Positions 35,184-46,655 of a DNA stretch of 64,000 bases are shown here, piece by piece. Under the pieces are notes generated by a model, which was given only the letters and a program-made list of their open reading frames with translations, had not been told where the DNA came from and made no database searches. The stretch's first letter is position 1; the number at the start of each line of letters is the position of its first letter. The position numbers and the translations under genes are program-made. This stretch comes from Corbicula japonica (lineage: Eukaryota > Mollusca > Bivalvia > Venerida > Cyrenidae), in the NCBI GenBank assembly GCA_038501625.1, contig JAZAYU010000052.1, positions 3,935,955 to 3,999,954 on the forward strand, in the 5' to 3' direction.

Positions 35184-35217
35184 GTGTTTTCACTAACTAT
35201 AAATTTGTCGTCTGCAG

Positions 35218-35321
35218 TGTTAACAGGATGTGGTGATGCCATAGCCCGACTCTACGCGGGAAAGTCCGGGACATTAGCTCGAGAGTTCAAAGGTCACGAA
35301 GGAGCAATCAACGCTTTACAG
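35218..35321 (+). CDS. WDR86: WDR86-like exon 3, candidate mutually exclusive exon A (WD 7b/8a)
   Basis: 104 bp, acceptor tcgtctgcag, donor gttata (weak match to consensus). Needs the single G left by exon 2: G+TG gives Val, then LTGCGDAIARLYAGKSG and EFKGHEGAINALQ, ending in phase 0 with CAG. It is homologous to the next exon (20 of 35 residues identical) and exactly the same length. The WD core is weak here: LYAG replaces the usual W/Y-D. If joined to exon 4 instead of exon 5, the frame hits TAG at 35961-35963 after eight codons. I infer alternative use, not joint use; a decaying duplicate is possible but the exon is fully open. Confidence 0.85.
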
Positions 35322-35936
35322 GTTATAAGAAGTAGTCGCATAACCAAAAAGCCTTGCACCCACCCATCATTAGCGTTCCCATAGTTATCGGAGCCTTACG
35401 TCAGTGTGACGTAGTTCTGACGTAGGCCTAACATTACTTTCCATTTCTAACAAAACTCTGCACCTCTCCTTTGCATCTCTTAGATTTTTCTGTGTGCTAT
35501 TCTTTCTCAGAACTAGTATAGACTTCCTTGTTTTGAGAGACTTTTTAGTTCATTGAATTCATTTTCCGTTGTTTTTTATTATTTTAAATATTTAGAAAAA
35601 ACGTAGAATGAAGGTAAATAGCTAACTTATTTATAAATAATATAACTTTTCTCCTATATCATGTAGACAGTACCATCTCTTACAGCACCATCCTTCAGTG
35701 TGTAGCAGAAAATTTTCAGCTATAAAATTCTCTGTTTTCACTCCCAACTGAACAGCAGCCTCTAAGAGTTATCTACGCTTGTGGTGTTTGTTGTTTGGGC
35801 GACACTTGAGAAATATGGGGACACGTCGATTTTTTTACCCGTAGTAGTAGATACCTAATTAGATGATAACCTTATTTACTTTTTTCGTTTTCTTATCATT
35901 TTATTAACGTTTCGTTTTTCTATTTATTTTCCTCAG
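35322..35936 (+). other. 615-bp intron between the two alternative exons
   Basis: GT at 35322, AG at 35936. Acceptor tract of exon 4 is long and pyrimidine-rich (gtttttctatttattttcctcag, here in two overlapping parts). Too long for simple steric blocking between the two exons, so exclusion would need another mechanism such as RNA pairing, or decay of double-exon transcripts. No gene, no MITE recognised. Confidence 0.75.
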
Positions 35937-36040
35937 TTTTCACAGGGTCCGGGGACAGTATAGCACGATGCTATGACGCTAAATCTGGCGCCGTTAGAAG
36001 AACCTTTGCCGGACATAATGTTGCTATTACCTCCCTTCAG
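35937..36040 (+). CDS. WDR86: WDR86-like exon 4, candidate mutually exclusive exon B (WD 7b/8a)
   Basis: 104 bp, acceptor tttcctcag, donor cag|gtatca. With the G from exon 2 it reads VFTGSGDSIARCYDAKSG then RRTFAGHNVAITSLQ, ending in phase 0. It keeps a YD at the WD position and SGD...R...SG..RR.F.GH, closer than exon 3 to the single equivalent segment I recall in vertebrate WDR86. Exon B is therefore probably the ancestral type and A the diverged one. It can splice only from exon 2, not from exon 3, and then to exon 5. Confidence 0.87.
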
Positions 36041-37193
36041 GTATCACAGTAACCGCTGCTTCTCGGTCGATCTACGAAATTCCGAATGTTTATTGAAAAT
36101 TTAACCAGACAGGATACAAAAGTTAGCAATAAATATAGTTTATTTATCATGAAGACTATTAAGATATCGTTTCCTTTATATTTTTACAATTATATAAAGA
36201 AAATTTGAAATTTGCTGCTAAAATCGTCGCATTCGTGCAAACACAATATATCTGCTTTTTATTTCAATGGCACTTATACTGGTTTTGAACTAAAGTGACG
36301 AAATGTGCATAAAATCGTAGATTTTTAATTGGATAATCGTAGAACGGAAGAGATTTGCGGAGTGAAAAAAAAACTCGACCAAAAGCTGCAAAAGTGTGAG
36401 TTTTTACAGGAATTTGTTAGGGTGTAACTTAGTTATTTCTTTTTAATTCCTTAGTTTTACAATACCATTATGTTTATAATTACCATAGAAAAAGAAAGAA
36501 TCTTTATATGTAGAGCGTTCTTATGTTTCTTATAAAAACTTAAGTATACAATCTGACACTTTATTTTAACCAAATTCAATTAAACCAATATCTGTGTTCG
36601 TACTTTCAAAACTGTTTTAGAATGTTACAATAAATAGTGATTAATACAAGTATAGGCCATCAAGGTGGCAATAATTTTCATTCGAAACCATTTCGTTTTT
36701 AAGAAATGACACCCGAAGTCACATAATTCAATAATATCATCAGAAAACCGAAATAGTCTCTAATCCGAATTTTACCAGGCCCGGAGGTCAACAGTTTAAG
36801 GGTGTTGTTATTGTATTACATTGGCATTTTAAAAGAATATGTTTTAATATAATAAATATAATATTGACAAAAAGATTTGAATGGAATACTTAGTTTCTTA
36901 TTCATTTTGTTTTTGTAATGTCAATTTAAAATTTAAATGTTCAGATAATTGCATTACATGTAATGATTCGATTAATCATATGCATTACATGTAGTGATTC
37001 GATTAATCATATGCATTACATGTAGTGATTCGATTAATCATATGCATTACATGTAGTGATTCGATTAATCATATGCATTACATGTAGTGAGTGATTCGAT
37101 TAAATCATATGATGCGTTCAAGAAAATGAGATTTTTATGTATTGCCTTAGTCAGCTTAATTTTTCTGTAAATTTATGTTGATTATCATAACAG
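36041..37193 (+). other. Intron before exon 5, with a 31-bp tandem repeat
   Basis: 1153 bp, AT-rich. No third copy of the 104-bp exon is visible. The only structure is the tandem repeat at 36951-37110. The acceptor (gattatcataacag) is pyrimidine-poor. Confidence 0.75.
36951..37110. repeat. Five tandem copies of a 31-bp unit (gcattacatgtagtgattcg)
   Basis: Units of gcattacatgtagtgattcg plus attaatcatat. The inner three are identical; the first has gtaatg and the last has an extra gtga and an extra a. It lies 84 bases before exon 5. Confidence 0.92.
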
Positions 37194-37281
37194 GTAGTGG
37201 ATGGAAGGCTCTTCACCGGGTCTTACGATGGTGGAGTGAAAATTTGGGACATAACAGGAATCAACGATGACACAGCTTTCG
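37194..37281 (+). CDS. WDR86: WDR86-like exon 5 (completes WD repeat 8)
   Basis: 88 bp, begins in phase 0 (GTA GTG GAT) and ends after one base of a codon; donor gtaatt. Encodes VVDGRLFTGSYDGGVKIWD then ITGINDDTAFG: the last WD core (TGSYDGGVKIWD), matching the final repeat of WDR86 in position. If both 104-bp exons were skipped, reading would shift and stop at TGA within this exon after 25 codons. Confidence 0.92.
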
Positions 37282-38009
37282 GTAATTTATTTATTTATGT
37301 TTCTGAAAAGTTGCAACAATTATTTATCCTTGCAGGTGTAGTGCCGTGTGTCGGATGCATAAAGTGTAGTTTTCAGTTTTAATTACCACCCTTGATGATA
37401 ATATGCTAATTTCAAGCCATGCAGAATGTCAATCATTGTGGTTGGCAGTATATAGGTATACTTGATCTATTCTTTTTAGGGGACATGGACAGTATGTTTT
37501 GTTTTTGTCTCTTGCGTGGTTGGATAGGCACTGCCGCCGTATCTGTATGACCTTAGGGTTATCCATACATCTGCACAATTAATTAATTATCCTTGCAATA
37601 GACTTATTTATATAAAGTGGTACGATGTTACATTACTATGTCACTACATGTTTATATCTTCGAAGCGATGTGGCCCATTATTGCTTGATAAGCTGTAATG
37701 GGACCTTTTGAGGAATAACAAAGTTTGAGAATATGTTCTTAGTTTTTGACACTAGAGTAGAATTCTATAATGAATTTGAACAAACATTTACACTTAGAAC
37801 TCTGGAAAAATATGTTTGATGCCTCAGCAGCATTGTCGTTATTTTAGAAAATGACTTTCCACCTACCAGTATTTTGATATCGTTTAGCAAACGACGTTGT
37901 AAGTTGTGTAAGTTTTATTTAAAAGTCCTCATGTAGCTGAAAAAGGCAGAGTAAGGCAGAGTTACGTCAAACGGAATCATTGTCTTATGAAGAGACTTAT
38001 CTTTTTTAG
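37282..38009 (+). other. Last intron of the WDR86-like gene
   Basis: 728 bp, GT at 37282, AG at 38009 after a cttttttag tract. No repeats or other genes recognised. Confidence 0.8.
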
Positions 38010-38122
38010 GAAAAGAAGAAGAAAAGAAGAAAAATAAAGACGAAACGGCAAACATAGAAAAGATCAGTCAGATGGACCAGAATCAGAACGGAATCGGCAA
38101 AAACAAAATAATGATCGATTAA
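38010..38122 (+). CDS. WDR86: WDR86-like exon 6, charged C-terminus and stop
   Basis: Two bases complete a Gly codon split after exon 5, then KEEEKKKNKDETANIEK and ISQMDQNQNGIGKNKIMID, stop TAA at 38120-38122. A hydrophilic, Lys/Glu-rich tail after the propeller, not a WD repeat. The frame match across the 728-bp intron and the immediate stop support it as the terminal exon. I see no clear AATAAA within several hundred bases downstream, so the 3' end is not defined. Confidence 0.82.
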
Positions 38123-38557
38123 ACTGCATCCATCCATCGGTCCGCCAGCGATTCGCTATTCGATTTTCCACATTTCCTTGAAAACATGCCACTCGCTTCC
38201 ATTGTGTTAAAATCGCATCGAAAAGAAAGAATAGGAAATGTCTGATTTGTTTAACTGATTGAATTTTGAAGCACACTCGATCATTATAAGATCATCTGAA
38301 GAACCATTTAATTTTATTAATTTGGTGTGGCCGTGTGGTACATCCGACAGAACTTCGCAAAAGATTCGTAAAATAGAAGTTTAAAGTCTTCATACATGTT
38401 ACAAGATAAAAAACGTAAATCGATTTTGACACTGAATGTGAAAGCTAGCATATTTCGGATTCGATAACAGGAAAACATTTATTTTGTTTTATATATTCAC
38501 ACTTAAGTTTATTGTATTTCTTATCATAATCGTTACTTACATTGTGATTATTTTATT

Positions 38558-39409
38558 CTAGCGATGTCAACGGATATCCGAATATTCGGATATCCGTTCT
38601 GATAATCGGATATCCGGATCGAATTTGGCATCCGGATATCCGTTTATTAAAAAAATTAAATTATTAATATTACTTTTATTTTGCTAAATTATCTTTCTGC
38701 AATGTCGGTATGTGTTTAAGCATTAGAATGTTAAACGGATTATCGAGAGGTGATGACATTCAGTAAATAGGGCTTCACAGGTTAAGAAATGTGTTAAAGT
38801 ATGACAGCATACATAAGAACTTGCTAATTAATGGTCGACGTTTGAAGTTAATCTATTTTGAGTAAGGAAAATTATCTTTAGTTCTGTGTGATCGGTTTTA
38901 TTGAGAAGGAATAGAGCTATAATTCTGTAGACAACAGGTTTGGCGGTCATAATTCAATTACTCACGTTTTGCCAGTTTGGTTATATCTATTACATTATTG
39001 ATGAATTCATTTTTTATTTGATCTCGCGATCTTGATTTATTAACATCTACGTTCTAAACAAATAATTTGTTATGCCTTCCTTTCTATAGTTCGCTGTTCG
39101 CAACATTTTGTGAAGTAAAATAATGATGAAAAAATACAGCAAATGTATAGTTCATTCACAGCTTTTTTATCGTTTTGATTCCAAACTTTTTGCAATATTT
39201 ATATAACAACTGAAAAAAGAAGAAAAAAAATGAGAATACCCAATGCTTTATTGGTTGTTATTTATTAAAATATTAAAGTTATGAAGCGTTTATGTCTATG
39301 GAAACGACATATTTCTATTAGCAAAGTGTTTATATTCGGATATCCGGATATCCGTTCGGATCGTTCAACGGATATCCGGATCCCAAACTCAGGATCCGTT
39401 GACATCCCT
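38558..39409. mobile_element. hAT-like non-autonomous element with CGGATATCCG subterminal repeats
   Basis: Perfect 8-bp target duplication ATTTTATT at 38550-38557 and 39410-39417. Ends ctagcgatgtcaacggat and atccgttgacatccct (inverted, with one or two changes). Both ends are packed with cggatatccg and ccggatatccg palindromes, as expected of transposase-binding subterminal motifs in hAT elements. The 850-bp interior is AT-rich with no transposase frame. Confidence 0.82.
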
Positions 39410-39602
39410 ATTTTATTCACTTTTCTATTTTGACATACGAGTACAATTGCTGATGTAATTGTCGACTTTAATAAGTCTTTTTTTCGTTTCGGGGACTTTA
39501 ATAAGGCTTTAATTGACTGGATTTAAATAATGACACCATATCATTAAATGTGTCATATTTTGTCGAATGCGAACACGTTGGTTATGTGCTTTGAATCTTG
39601 TA

Positions 39603-39662
39603 CCCAAGGTTATAAAGCTGAGATTTGAGACTGGTTTCCATGCTCAGTTTTATAACCTTGGG
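39603..39662. mobile_element. Palindromic MITE, internally deleted to 60 bp
   Basis: cccaaggttataaagctgag joined directly to gagatttgagactggtttcc and the complete right end. The whole central palindrome is missing. Confidence 0.85.
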
Positions 39663-41622
39663 CAATGGTTGAAACATGATTACATGAATCTACATGTAAC
39701 GTAACGTTTTCTCCACCTCAATGGAGTGCTAAGATTTTCTCCCTGTAAATGAAATAAAAACATTTAGTGATTATTCTTGTAAATCATTTTAACTAGAATT
39801 GAAGAAAAATTCATATGAGATGCTAAAAGTTTAAAAAGACAGCAGAAAGTACGAGACACTTACTCGTATGTCGTGCTTGCTTTATTTTCTTGAAGTCTAT
39901 GTGATATTTTAAATGTCTTGCAAGAATGGAAACGCTACATCATTTTTTTCTCATTAGCAACTATCCATAATACAGTAACATTAGTATCGGGTCTAATAGA
40001 CCATTTTTGTATTGTGTAATATCGTGATCTCTTTTTAGTGACTCAAACCACTTTCCATTAACGCGTGAGCACTATTGTTAAATTTTGTGTGTTTGGCATG
40101 TTTGATTAGACAAATTTGTAAGAATTAATTTTTAGAGTTTCAGATCAAATTTGGAAACAGAACTGGTTTTATTCCACCTTTATGTAATATTACGCCCGGC
40201 TGTGTGCAACTCGCACAATGTAAATGTGCTAATGAAAGCTTGGCAAGCGATTTTTGCTTCAAAGTATAACAACGTGGAAAACACTGGAATCTCAACTTTC
40301 ATAAATCAAACACAACTTTCAGATGATTTACTCTCTAACCAATCATTTAGAAAATTCTGTATTTTAAACCAAGAATGTGCAAGTGTATTCGCAAACATGC
40401 ATGATTTTATGTGCGTTAGATCTATTTTATTGTTGCTGTTGATCAGCGTGTAATTCTGAACATGTGATAAGCACGATGTTTGTTGTTGATTATTGCCCAT
40501 TTATAACATTAAGTGTTCTCAGTTAGAAACTGTATTATGGCAAGCGGTTTGCACAATTAAACTGATATAATTTCTATGGTTATCGACCAATAACTAAAAC
40601 TATCGGTCCGATAACCATAGTTATTTACGATAACTATGTTTAACGACCAATAACGGATTCATTGTAAACCTTTTGCCATACCGGTTTATACCGATACTAT
40701 TTTATACTTTTATTTTCATGCCGCTTTTGTTATCGCAATATAAAATATGCGCATTGTTTTTGTAAATAGTTTTCATGTAGTAGCAATATCATGATATATA
40801 CCTTCACACGTTTTATTTATTTGTTTTCTCTGGATGTATATGTAATCTCGGAACTTTTGTTTTAATATTTGTTTTCATATGACAGATGAGCATGGCAATA
40901 TAAAATTGCGTTATAAAGAAAATGACGTCATCGGTTGCAAGGTGCCCTTTAGACAAAGTGTTAACCCTTTGTTATATTTATTGTGTCTACGTGTATGTTA
41001 CTTATGTTAATTTTGATGATTTGCTGAAAATGGAGAAAGGGAAAGGAAAGCCACAGTCTAAGAAAACCTTCACGATTTTATGTAGATCTCCAAAATTGAA
41101 CTCAAATTTATTTGGTGTTTGCATGTATTTGATTCGGTGACTCCACCTTCATCTGTACCATATACATAAAAACATTTGGTGCAGAAAGTGTCGTAAAGAT
41201 CTACGAAATTCTGCTATATATAACTAATTTACCAAATTTTCGTCATATTCGATCTACACGTAATTAATTAACAGAAACTTTTAAAAAGTTTGAGTGTCAT
41301 TGTTCCACAAATACATGTCATTGCAAACACCCTTTTTTATTCTTACAATGTTTTTGTATGTTTCTTTTCCTTTTGTCCCATTCATTTAACACAATAAATA
41401 ACAGTGAAATCAGTTTTATTTTTTCTCGACATCAAAAAGCCCGAATTGAACCAACACTAATAGAATGGAATTAAATATGAAAGAGACATACGTTGCGTTT
41501 TAGCAATTATTCAAACGAGAAACGTTTTTTTTTAGCTTTTTCTGCGAAAGTATATGAAATATCGTGTTGAAAGGCTTTCGTTAAATATTTCGTAAAGACC
41601 AATTTCAGTTCTTATACAGATA

Positions 41623-41655
41623 CCCCCCCCCCCCCCCCCCCACACACACACACAA
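41623..41655. repeat. Poly-C followed by (CA)n
   Basis: About 18-19 C residues directly followed by about seven CA units. Simple-sequence tract; its length is likely uncertain in the assembly. Confidence 0.95.
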
Positions 41656-43242
41656 TTTAACTTTTTTTACAGAAAGTTACATAACATTCCTAATTCGGCG
41701 GTCACGTTAATTCATTTTATTTGAAGGAATATAAAAATCAGCAAATTTCAAAGAAGGGGCGGTGTATTCGCGGCGATGTGCTTTCGAGGACTTTCTATAA
41801 ATCTACCAGACAAAATGCGCTGATCGGAATAAGTCTGTGATAGAATGAATTTACGAACTACGTACATAACATGAATTTTACACACAAAAATGTTCCCCAG
41901 CGAATAATGATTTTGTTCATAGAATTGAGCTATCAAAACAAACAGATTACTTATTTTATGTTTTAATGTTAATTCAAATGGTCTATAAGTAACTACATTA
42001 CTGTGATACTTCGCTTAGGTTACAAATATATATTATATTTATGTAATAAACATCGTTAATTTTTTCCATGAGGTGTTGTTTTTATTTCGAAAACTCATCA
42101 TTGTGTGAAAGTGAAAATGCTCTATCTGGTTCTTTATTTTATATCACTTACAACCAATTCCAAAGTCTAAACATTCCAAAGTTTGGTCTTTGTCCACTGG
42201 TGGTCTTTGTTTACAAGTGGTCTTTAGCGCAGATTTGACTGTACAACATTTTAATTGAATTAAATAATTTAGAAAGCCATGATAAACAACAACTTGAGTT
42301 TAACAAGCAAAAATGAAAACACACTAATCGAGCTTGCAGATTCTGTTTTAAGGTTTCCCTAGAAACCTTTCTCAAGCTATCAAAACCCTGCCATCATCGT
42401 GCACACAAAGAGGTAAGCACAGATCAACTGTAGATGGGTAAATCAGCAAGAATGTAGCACCAGCGCTGTAAAACAAAGCACTAAGTGAAAACAGATTATC
42501 AAGTTACTTTTAACAAAGGAAATCTTTGCGACCAAGGTGCACAGTAAGAATTCGTTGGTATACCAATTATTTGCCTTGCCCCTAAAAACTTCCACATCTT
42601 AAATTTGTATATATGTATATATAAGAAACAATGCATCAAATTTATCACGACAATTCCACGTAGTGAAGTCGCCGTATAGTTTTAATAATGTAAGAAATGC
42701 TTTCTTGCATATGTTGCTTGATACTGTGGGTATGTAAAAGTCAAGCGAATGTTTCCATAGGTGAGAAAAAAGTGATGACACAGCCCATATAGCCAAAGCG
42801 TAGAGAAAAAAGAGGGCAAGAGTATGTAATTATCAAAATGATCAATTTATCAGTTAAAAAAAGAATAGAAGAACGAATCGAGAGCTCCATAATTTACCGC
42901 CTTGTAACTGTCAGCAAGAATGTGTATTCCCATGGTGTGCGTGTGAGGGGGGCGGGGGTAAACCAGGTTTCTTGGCCACAAACCTCACGTTTTCCCCCAT
43001 CACGTGCATATATGAACAAAAAAATAGTTTAAGAAACAAGTACCAGTTGCCATTGTGAATTAACTCAAGCTGTGCCGGCTGATTTGGATCTACACTGGTC
43101 GGTCTACACTGTTCGACGATTCCATAAAGGGCTATATATGGAGCAAATGGATAAGAAAAATATTTAAAGGAAGTATTTGCGGTTTTCAGTATCAATATGA
43201 GGCCATAAATAATGTTGACTGTAACGTTTAGTCAAATTAGTT

Positions 43243-43861
43243 ATATCACGGGAAAAGATACATTCGGAAAATTGGCATCAGATCTTGATATGACGTCATA
43301 AAGTTGAGCAGACGTAATTGCTTATTGTGTATTTCTCGGTAAAATATCATTTTATTGTCAAAATCTGTAACAAATATCCAATAAGTTATGTAAAAAATAA
43401 TAGATGATTGTAGGTTCTTTCTTAATATAATAACTACTAAAATGGCGAATAATATGACCGGAGACAACTTTTTCCCACAGACACCTTTTCTGGCCAGTAT
43501 GTCAGAAGAGCTATATAGGCTTAAAACAGAGCTCTAGTATCAAGTTTGGTCAAGATCAGCTAATAAATGAGCGTTCTGTATCACGATATGCAACTTCAAT
43601 CACCCAGAACACAAAATATCCCCGTTTTCGGAAAAAACATATTTCTTGTTATACTAAATAACTAAAGATAACAAACTAAACAGATCTCGGAAACATACAT
43701 CATCCCAGTTGCACACCTATTTCAAAGACAAAATCGCAACTTAGCTGATCTTGACCAAACTTGATACTAGAGCTCTGTTTTAAGCCTATATAGCTCTACT
43801 GACATAATGGCCAGAAAAGGCCCTCTAAACAGGTGTCTGTGCTTTTTCCATGGCGCACCCC
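43243..43861. mobile_element. Diverged gaggcacgcc-type MITE beside or around a foldback
   Basis: 43243-43480 is a diverged relative of the element at 4606-4859 (shared gacgtcataaagttgagcag and ccattttattgtcaaaat-like words). Next to it, arms at about 43478-43561 and 43737-43839 are inverted copies (ggcttaaaacagagctctag / ctagagctctgttttaagcc; ttggtcaagatcagcta / tagctgatcttgaccaa). After the second arm, gctttttccatggcgcaccc resembles another MITE end, suggesting nested or adjacent insertions. Confidence 0.6.
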
Positions 43862-44984
43862 ATAGTGTTTGCTTTCTTGTGACACTATGTTTAACCTCGT
43901 CGTTGAATGGTACATGAAAATTACTAGATTTATTTGAATATTCTTTACATTTTCTATAAATAGTATTTTAGTGTTCTCCACTGCCATTGGAACGGTTGTC
44001 AAATAAGTCTGCTTCGACCTAATGAAAAACATCGCTATCGCTCCGTTTTGCCGGAATTTTGATGCTGTGCGTAAAGTACTTGTTTTTCGTCGAGTTCACA
44101 TTGCATTGTCATCGGATAGTTAAGAAAATTGCTTTACACAAAATTTATTTTACAACGTCGGACGCAAGTAATCTGTACAGTGTGCACAGTCGTCGGCACA
44201 CCATCTGTAACATGTCAGACCCTACAACTTGCAACAACAACCTGAAACAGGATGCTGTCTTTATTTGTCAAGAAACCACTAAATGCTGAAAGCAGATACT
44301 TTCTAAGGTGATTTGCTAATTTTGACTAAGAAAGATACGTTGTATTATTTCTATACAAGATGTTATTTGATAGATGGATATTAAAAAGTTTTAAATGTTT
44401 ACTTGAAAGTGCACGAATAAGTTTGAAATTGTCACAAAAAAGTTGTATTTTACATCATTGAAACAAAACCACAAATGGATTAGACCTTACAATGATTTAA
44501 CAGTCTCTAAGCTATTGTAAACAAATGAAGATAAGCTACTAAACACAAATTCCAACTCTTTACCAACTCCTGAATATTCCGTGAAACATTGAAACTCAGT
44601 ACAAGCATTCTCGTTTTAAATGTCGGTCAAGGCAAAAATCGCTTTAACGTCCAGCCGAAAGTTCATATTTGGAAGTACACTCACGTGATTAGTTTACTAT
44701 ATAGCGTAATGTGACGTCACAGGGAGATAATCGCTACTGTCACATATGCGACAGCATCATGTCACCCTCGCGTGGATCTAAAAATAAATATCTTGGAAAT
44801 CCGATTACAAATTAACTTCTACGCATGCGTAATTGACCAAGGGAGATAAACGCATTTTGATCATTATTTGTAGCCGATTATTGAGCATTATTGATTTTGG
44901 ACTTCCGGCGCTTGATTTTGTTCCCAAACGAAATTTGGTCATAGTCAAGATCTCTAAAAAAAACAAATGTTCGGTGTAATAAAA

Positions 44985-45127
44985 TAAATATCACATCCCA
45001 TTGGGGGAAACAGTACGAAATGTTAACCCTTGAGAAGGTAATGTCAACAACGGCTAACGCCTCGGTTGACATTACTTCTCTCGGGTTAACATTTCGTAAT
45101 GTTTCCCCCAATGGGATGTGATATTTA
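44985..45127. repeat. ~143-bp palindrome (hairpin)
   Basis: Arms aaatatcacatcccattggg, acgaaatgttaaccc and gtaatgtcaac pair with gttgacattac, gggttaacatttcgta and cccaatgggatgtgatattt. The loop is about ten bases around ggctaacgcc. Only a few mismatches. A different family from the common palindromic MITE. Confidence 0.8.
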
Positions 45128-46035
45128 TATACTACTCGGTTTCGGAGATCTCCTCATCATCTGAGCATCCGCAGTCGTGTGTGGGTTGAGATGTCAATTG
45201 TCGCATATGACGCACGAAATCGCACAACAGTAAATTGAAGGTGCACCTACATAAAAAAATTACAGGTGCACCTGTAAATTTATGCGTTGGACGTATAAAT
45301 TTCCGCATCTTCGGCACGGTCGACACCGTACCTCCTCTTCCACGATGTCGGCCATTACCTGGCAAGCCAAGTGCCACATGACAATGTTCATCGATAAAGT
45401 AGAAAACTCATTTTTATAGTCTTTCTGAGCGCGATTTTAGCCAATCAGATGGCTTGATATTCGAGACTGGTTAGAGATATTGGAGACGGGTCTACAATCG
45501 TAGTTTTATGATCTTGAGCCCTGCAAACGAATTCCTGAACGTTTGAATTTTTTATTTAAAAATGTTCGATTAAATATTTATGATTTTACAAATATGAGAG
45601 CAATATTTGATCGGTAGTTATAAAACCATTTTTCAATATTTCATCTTCTGTCAAACGAACTGATTCCTGCAGATAAGGAATATAAAATATTAAAACACTA
45701 ATTACTTGTCATTCTACATAAAAATTAATATGGATAAAAAGTTCCTTTGTTGACATACTTTCCCATGAGATCCTGTTTTATCACGCGAGATGATGTTTTA
45801 TCCCGCGAGATCCTGTTTTTCTGCACATGTTCAATAACCATGAATAGTGCATTCAAGATCGAAACTAATCACGTTTTAATACTGTTTAAGAATCTTATTG
45901 ACGGTTCTTCCGTTTAGAAAATATGGTAAACCTTGTATGTTTTCGGATACGACAATAAAACAGGAAGCAATGATTCTTTTGGTCGCACAGTCTGGGGTTT
46001 TCATGCTATGCAGAAGAATAGCAACGATTCCAGGG

Positions 46036-46168
46036 CTGAAAGTTTTAAAACTGAGTTTGGAAACCAGTCTCAAATCTCAAGCATCTGATTGGCTGAAATG
46101 GCGACCGATCGCCATTTCAGCTAATCAGATGCTTGAGATTTAAGACTGGTTTCCATGCTCAGTTTTGT
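46036..46168. mobile_element. Palindromic MITE
   Basis: Runs from aaagttttaaaactgagttt to catgctcagttttgtac, with core ggcgaccgatcgcc. Full-length but with both extreme ends degraded. Confidence 0.87.
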
Positions 46169-46655
46169 ACATGTAACACGTGAAAAGGAGATGTTGCTTA
46201 TCACTGTAGAATTGTAATAAAACATACTGTATGCTTCTAAAGTCGAAGTCAAAGTCTTCTGACTTTGGCTTTGACCTTTTACTCTGAAATCCGTTAAACT
46301 TTATTGTACACGAGATCCTGCGGAAACCAATGATGAAGGACATGTAAATGATTGTTAACTTAAATGGTGACGAGTTTCAAAGAAATGGCAGTCGATTTGA
46401 ATAAAACCGGACGTAAGTTTTTTTCTGAGACTCTTCTGTATTCAATTGTGTTTGAATTGGCCCAAGCATCATTTGTGCAAAGTTTCATATTTTGTCAACT
46501 TGTGTAGTAGTTTAATATTTTTGCTGTGCTATTTGGAGCCGGGTATTGTTTTATAGATGCCAATGTCAACCCTCGGTTACACATATAACTACCTATTATA
46601 TACTTAAAAAAATTATAATTCGTAGGATACTAATTTTCGTGAATTTCCAGTGCTG

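Larger units (their letters stand above)
21662..35217 (+). other. Intron 2 of the WDR86-like gene, rich in inverted repeats
   Basis: About 13.6 kb. Contents in order: TA-flanked MITE (21825-22028), gaggcacgcc MITE (22209-22461), palindromic MITE (22962-23069), 578-bp TIR element (about 23684-24260), paired TIR elements (25033-25504, 26010-26482), inverted pair of a 540-bp repeat (26711-27252 / 29889-30442), foldback (27445-27681), palindromic MITE (30566-30700), hAT-like minisatellite element (31261-32096), degenerate tandem repeat (34125-34400), palindromic MITE (34609-34750) and repeat D (34826-35183). No second gene seen. The acceptor region has a strong branch-point match, cactaac, at 35190-35196. 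Confidence 0.8.

Noticed and set aside
36041..37193. A third alternative copy of the 104-bp exon
   Set aside because: I looked for TGSGD/GH-type coding after an AG in the right phase and found none.
45132..45377. 81-codon minus-strand frame with an acidic end (SDDEEISETE)
   Set aside because: No known domain, no supporting splice or codon evidence, and it begins next to a palindrome. Possible but unsupported.
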